A stretch of 64,000 bases of DNA from Rhodospirillales bacterium 70-18 (GTDB taxonomy: Bacteria > Pseudomonadota > Alphaproteobacteria > Acetobacterales > Acetobacteraceae), in contig MKWE01000007.1 of assembly GCA_001899585.1 (NCBI GenBank), positions 1-64,000 on the forward strand. Direction: 5' to 3'. The translations under genes and the position numbers were made by a program. Shown piece after piece: positions 60,967-64,000 of the stretch. Below the pieces are notes generated by a model that was given only the letters and a program-made list of their open reading frames with translations, was not told where the DNA came from and did not search any database. Each line of letters starts with the position of its first letter. Position 1 is the first letter of the stretch.

Positions 60967-61098
60967 GAGAGTCCCCTCCTGCGGTGGCTAAAGCGACATG
61001 CGCCGGACATTGCGAGGCCCGGCACCCGCCGCCGGTATAGGCCGGCGGCGGGAGTTGATCCAATGGATAGTTTCGTTGGGATCAATCGAGCCGATCGA

Positions 61099-62121
61099 TC
61101 AGGCGGTGGTGTCCGACCCCAGGTGGAACAGGCAGTCGCCGCGCATGGTGCGGCCGGGGATGCGCTTGCACAGCACCAGGCCGTCGCGGGCGAAGCGGAA
61201 CTCCACCGGCGGCGCCCAGGGGGTTTCCGGGAAATGCACGCGGCCGGCGAGTTGGCCGGCCTTCACGTCCTCGCCGAGTTCCACCACCGGTTCGAACACG
61301 CCGCTGTCGGGGGCGTAGATGAAGTAGTCGGCGCCGCCGACCTCGACCACGCGACCCGGGCCATCGACCGGGATGCGCATGACCTCGGGCAGGATGCCGA
61401 GATGGACCAGCAGGTTGCGCAGGCCGCGCTCGGCGATGCGCAGGGCGGCGGGGGTGACGGTGCCGGAGCCGCCCAGTTCGGTGCCGACGGCCAGCGGCCC
61501 CTGGCGCTCGGCACCGCCCGAGAGGGTGTGGTCGGCGCCGGTGCCGTTGCCGCCGCCGGTGATGTAGGCGTGCGGGGCGCCGAAGGCCCGCAGGGCGGCC
61601 AGTTGCTTGGCGAAGCGGGTCTGGTCGGGCGAGCGCTTGATCAGCGCGGTCGGCACGTACATCAGCGAGGAGCCGCCGGAATGCAGGTCGCACACCAGAT
61701 CGGCCAGCGGCAGCAGTTCGTGCTCGATGAAATAGGCGATCTGCTGGGTGACGGTGCCGTCCGGGTTGCCGGGGAAGCTGCGGTTGAGGTTGCCCTCGTC
61801 GATCGGCGAGGTGCGGCGGCCAGCCATGCCGGCGGGGAAATTGGCCATCGGCAGCAGGATGACGCGGCCCTTGATCTGCGCCGGGTCCAGCGACTTGGCG
61901 AGGTTGCACAGCGCCACCTGGCCCTCGTACTCGTCGCCGTGGTTGCCGGAGACGAACAGCGCGGTGGGGCCGTCGCCGTTCTTCAGCACCACGATCGGGA
62001 TGGGGATGAAGCCGTAGGCCGAGCTGTGCACGGAGTGGAACAGGCGGATGAAGCCGTGCTGGCGGCCGTCCTTGTTGAAATCGACCTCGGCGACCAGGCG
62101 CGAGCGGCGGGTCTCGGACAT
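61099..62121 (-). CDS. Succinylglutamate desuccinylase/aspartoacylase family (DoeB-like) deacylase
   Basis: The product is 340 aa. Zinc-site motif [15 protein letters not shown] near residue 57 and the later DLHSGG give the ligands, and [14 protein letters not shown] is a family hallmark. The C-terminal domain [24 protein letters not shown] is biotinyl-like. Sequence style is closest to DoeB, the N-acetyl-diaminobutyrate deacetylase of ectoine degradation, but no other doe genes are present. It precedes two peptide-type ABC ATPase genes in orientation, so it may act on an imported N-acyl amino acid or dipeptide. Confidence 0.85.
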   Translation of the reverse strand: MSETRRSRLVAEVDFNKDGRQHGFIRLFHSVHSSAYGFIPIPIVVLKNGDGPTALFVSGNHGDEYEGQVALCNLAKSLDPAQIKGRVILLPMANFPAGMAGRRTSPIDEGNLNRSFPGNPDGTVTQQIAYFIEHELLPLADLVCDLHSGGSSLMYVPTALIKRSPDQTRFAKQLAALRAFGAPHAYITGGGNGTGADHTLSGGAERQGPLAVGTELGGSGTVTPAALRIAERGLRNLLVHLGILPEVMRIPVDGPGRVVEVGGADYFIYAPDSGVFEPVVELGEDVKAGQLAGRVHFPETPWAPPVEFRFARDGLVLCKRIPGRTMRGDCLFHLGSDTTA

Positions 62122-62130
62122 CTTCCTCGT

Positions 62131-63141
62131 CTATCCTTTGTTGGATTCTTGATTATCCATCAGGTGGCAGGCCACCAGATGGCCGGCGTCGGTGGGCGCC
62201 AGTTTCGGCTCGTCGGTGCGGCAGACCGGCATCACGTACGGGCAGCGGGTGTGGAAGCGGCAGCCGGAGGGCGGGTTGAGGGCGCTCGGGATATCGCCGG
62301 TGATGCGCACGCGCCGGCCCCGCCCCCGCTCGCGCGGCTTCAGCACCGGCACGGCGGCGATCAGCGCCTGGGTGTAGGGGTGGCGGGGTGCTGCATAGAT
62401 GGCGCGCTTGTCGGCGATCTCCACCACGCGGCCAAGATACATCACCGCCACGCGGTCGGAGATGTGCTTCACCACGCTCAGGTCGTGAGCGATGAACAGG
62501 TAGGTGAGGCCCAGGTCGCGCTGCAGATCCTGCAGCAGGTTGACGATCTGCGCCTGCACCGACACGTCCAGCGCCGACACCGGCTCGTCGCACACCAGGA
62601 AGCGCGGGTTGAGCACCAGGGCGCGGGCGATGCCGACGCGCTGGCGCTGGCCGCCGGAGAACTCGTGCGGGAAGCGCGAGCGGGCGCGCAGCGGCAGGCC
62701 GACCAGGCCGAGCATCTCGTCCACCCGCTTGCGGGCGGCATCGTCATGGCGGGCGCCGTGGATCAGCAGCGGCTCCATGATGATGTCTTCCACCGTCATA
62801 CGCGGGTTGAGCGCGCCGAACGGGTCCTGGAAGACGATCTGCATGCCGCGGCGATGCTCGCGCAGGGCCTGCATGTCCAGCCGGGTGATGTCCACGCCGT
62901 CGAACACGATGCTGCCGGCGGTGGGCTCGATCAGGCGGATGATCATGCGGCCCAGCGTGGACTTGCCGCAGCCGGATTCGCCCACCAGCCCGAGCGTCTC
63001 GCCGGCCTGGATCTCCAGGTCGACGCCATCGACGGCGCGCAGCGCGGTGACGTGGCGGCGGAAGAAGCCGCCGGACTGCACCGCGAAATGCTTTGTCAGG
63101 CCTTCAAGCTTCAGCAGCGGGGCGGGTTGCGCGCCGCTCAT
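62131..63141 (-). CDS. Oligopeptide/dipeptide ABC transporter ATP-binding protein (DppF/OppF-like)
   Basis: The product is 336 aa from ATG 63139-63141, which overlaps the upstream ATPase stop by 4 nt. Walker [18 protein letters not shown], signature [17 protein letters not shown], Walker [15 protein letters not shown] and the switch His in FIAHDLSVV are intact. The C-terminal oligopeptide-type extension contains the Cys motif [14 protein letters not shown] that can bind an Fe-S cluster. It energises peptide or opine-like import together with the upstream OppD-like gene. Confidence 0.93.
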   Translation of the reverse strand: MSGAQPAPLLKLEGLTKHFAVQSGGFFRRHVTALRAVDGVDLEIQAGETLGLVGESGCGKSTLGRMIIRLIEPTAGSIVFDGVDITRLDMQALREHRRGMQIVFQDPFGALNPRMTVEDIIMEPLLIHGARHDDAARKRVDEMLGLVGLPLRARSRFPHEFSGGQRQRVGIARALVLNPRFLVCDEPVSALDVSVQAQIVNLLQDLQRDLGLTYLFIAHDLSVVKHISDRVAVMYLGRVVEIADKRAIYAAPRHPYTQALIAAVPVLKPRERGRGRRVRITGDIPSALNPPSGCRFHTRCPYVMPVCRTDEPKLAPTDAGHLVACHLMDNQESNKG

Positions 63142-64000
63142 GCCGCACCGATCTGCGCGGCGATCTCGGCGGCGCGGATGCAGGCCGAGGCGTGGCCCGG
63201 CTCCTGCTCCACCAGCGGCGGCAGGCCGGTGCGGCAGGCGTCGATCCGCCACCGGCAGCGCGGCGCGAAGCGGCAGCCGGGCGGGCGGCGGCCCGGTTCG
63301 GGCAGCGAGCCGGGGATGGCGGCCAAGCGCTCGGTGTCCTGCTCCAGCGTCGGCACGCATTCCAGCAGGCCGCGCGTATAGGGATGCTCCGGGCGCTCGA
63401 ACAACCGCACCACCGGCGCCTGTTCGACGATGCGGCCGGCGTACATCACCAGCACGCGGTCGGCGGTCTCCGCGATCACGCCCATGTTGTGGGTGATGAT
63501 CATCACCGCCATGCCGAACTCGTCGCGCAGGTCCATCAGCAGGTCCAGCACCTGGGCCTGGATGGTCACGTCCAGCGCCGTGGTCGGCTCGTCGGCGATC
63601 AGCAGCTTGGGGCGGCAGGCGAGCGCGATCGCCAGCATCACCCGCTGGCGCTGGCCGCCGGAAAGCTGGTGCGGGTAGTCGCCCAGCCGCTTGGCGGCCG
63701 AGGGGATGCCGACCTTGTCGAGCATTTCCACCGCCCGGTCGCGCAGTTCGCGGGGCGTTGCCTTCTCGTGGGCGCGCACCGTCTCCATGATCTGCTCGCC
63801 GATGGTGAACACCGGGTTGAGCGAGGTCATCGGCTCCTGGAACACCATCGAGATGCCGGAACCGCGGATGCGCTCCAGCCGCGGCTCGCTCATGCCGGTC
63901 AACGTCTCGCCACGGAAGCGGACGGAGCCGGCGGCGACGCGGGCGGGCGGCTGCGGCAGCAGGCCCATGATGGTGAGCGCGGTGACGCTCTTGCCGCTGC
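63138..64000 (-). CDS. Oligopeptide/dipeptide ABC transporter ATP-binding protein (DppD/OppD-like), partial
   Basis: The reading frame runs off the right edge of the window. At 63968-64000 it still encodes ...[15 protein letters not shown], so the Walker A loop is cut and the first ~30-40 residues lie outside. Visible features: [20 protein letters not shown], signature [17 protein letters not shown], Walker [24 protein letters not shown], and the C-terminal [14 protein letters not shown]. It pairs with the OppF-like gene (ATGA overlap). Permease genes are expected upstream, beyond the window. Confidence 0.92.
   Translation of the reverse strand, partial: SGKSVTALTIMGLLPQPPARVAAGSVRFRGETLTGMSEPRLERIRGSGISMVFQEPMTSLNPVFTIGEQIMETVRAHEKATPRELRDRAVEMLDKVGIPSAAKRLGDYPHQLSGGQRQRVMLAIALACRPKLLIADEPTTALDVTIQAQVLDLLMDLRDEFGMAVMIITHNMGVIAETADRVLVMYAGRIVEQAPVVRLFERPEHPYTRGLLECVPTLEQDTERLAAIPGSLPEPGRRPPGCRFAPRCRWRIDACRTGLPPLVEQEPGHASACIRAAEIAAQIGAA

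Noticed and set aside
60421-63381. 986-codon plus-strand open frame
   Set aside because: It lies antisense to rubrerythrin, DoeB-like and ABC ATPase genes, which all have intact motifs. Its low-complexity Gly/Val/Gln/His composition is a mirror artefact of high-GC codons.

Overview
The window is about 64 kb of very GC-rich DNA. It carries a CheZ-containing chemotaxis/flagellar block (with MotE and DUF6468 genes), an ECF sigma/ChrR pair and pqiABC. This mix suggests an alphaproteobacterium of the Rhodospirillales, most likely Acetobacteraceae-like. That placement rests on gene content and codon style, not on a marker gene: no rRNA or tRNA gene was seen.

Region 1-4.9 kb is accessory debris. 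A frameshifted IS1380-type transposase fragment is joined to a tyrosine-recombinase fragment. An internally deleted IS21-type remnant and a headless ParB-like gene follow. In the middle is one intact long ORF that fuses two PEP-CTERM-anchored exported proteins, the second an IdeS/Mac-like cysteine-protease domain. Region 4.9-13.7 kb is a coherent stress and lipid-modification cluster. An ECF sigma factor and its ChrR-type cupin anti-sigma sit at a divergent promoter region with two near-identical ECF-type promoters (TGATCC-N18-TA). Leftward run a cyclopropane-type methyltransferase, an exported DUF6134-like protein, a flavin amine-oxidase-like enzyme and a DUF1365 protein. Rightward, after sigma/ChrR, run an alpha/beta hydrolase, a DUF1295 membrane reductase, a second cyclopropane-type methyltransferase and a small membrane protein. 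Most genes overlap by 4 nt.

Region 14-34 kb is mostly housekeeping metabolism and envelope: a nucleoside transporter, an FMN alpha-hydroxyacid oxidase, an SMP-30 lactonase, an N-formylglutamate amidohydrolase, a strongly predicted ~87-nt small RNA on the minus strand, a lytic transglycosylase, a CoA-transferase/acyl-CoA dehydrogenase pair, a two-subunit ThDP decarboxylase, an RND efflux pair, an SGNH-like protein, pqiABC, a 2H phosphoesterase, and spermidine synthesis (speD, speE). Region 34.8-45.5 kb is flagellar/chemotaxis: minus-strand fliL-fliM-DUF6468-motE-cheY-cheZ-large TPR protein, and plus-strand flgF-flgG-flgA-flgH behind a textbook sigma-54 promoter.

Region 45.5-64 kb holds an Lrp regulator, a nuclease-helicase fusion of possible defence type, a flavin reductase, a CBS-domain protein behind an FNR-like box, an MBL hydrolase/tyrosine phosphatase pair, acyl-CoA dehydrogenase/phosphotransferase genes resembling a split ACAD10/11, an orphan periplasmic binding protein, a sulfotransferase, a DUF3501/Fe-S oxidoreductase/rubrerythrin set, a DoeB-like deacylase and two oligopeptide-type ABC ATPases, the last cut by the window end. 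Several families of extragenic palindromes punctuate the window. One ~75-bp hairpin repeat occurs three times (1.2, 3.7, 45.5 kb), and an AT-rich mosaic family occurs around 51-59 kb at gene ends.
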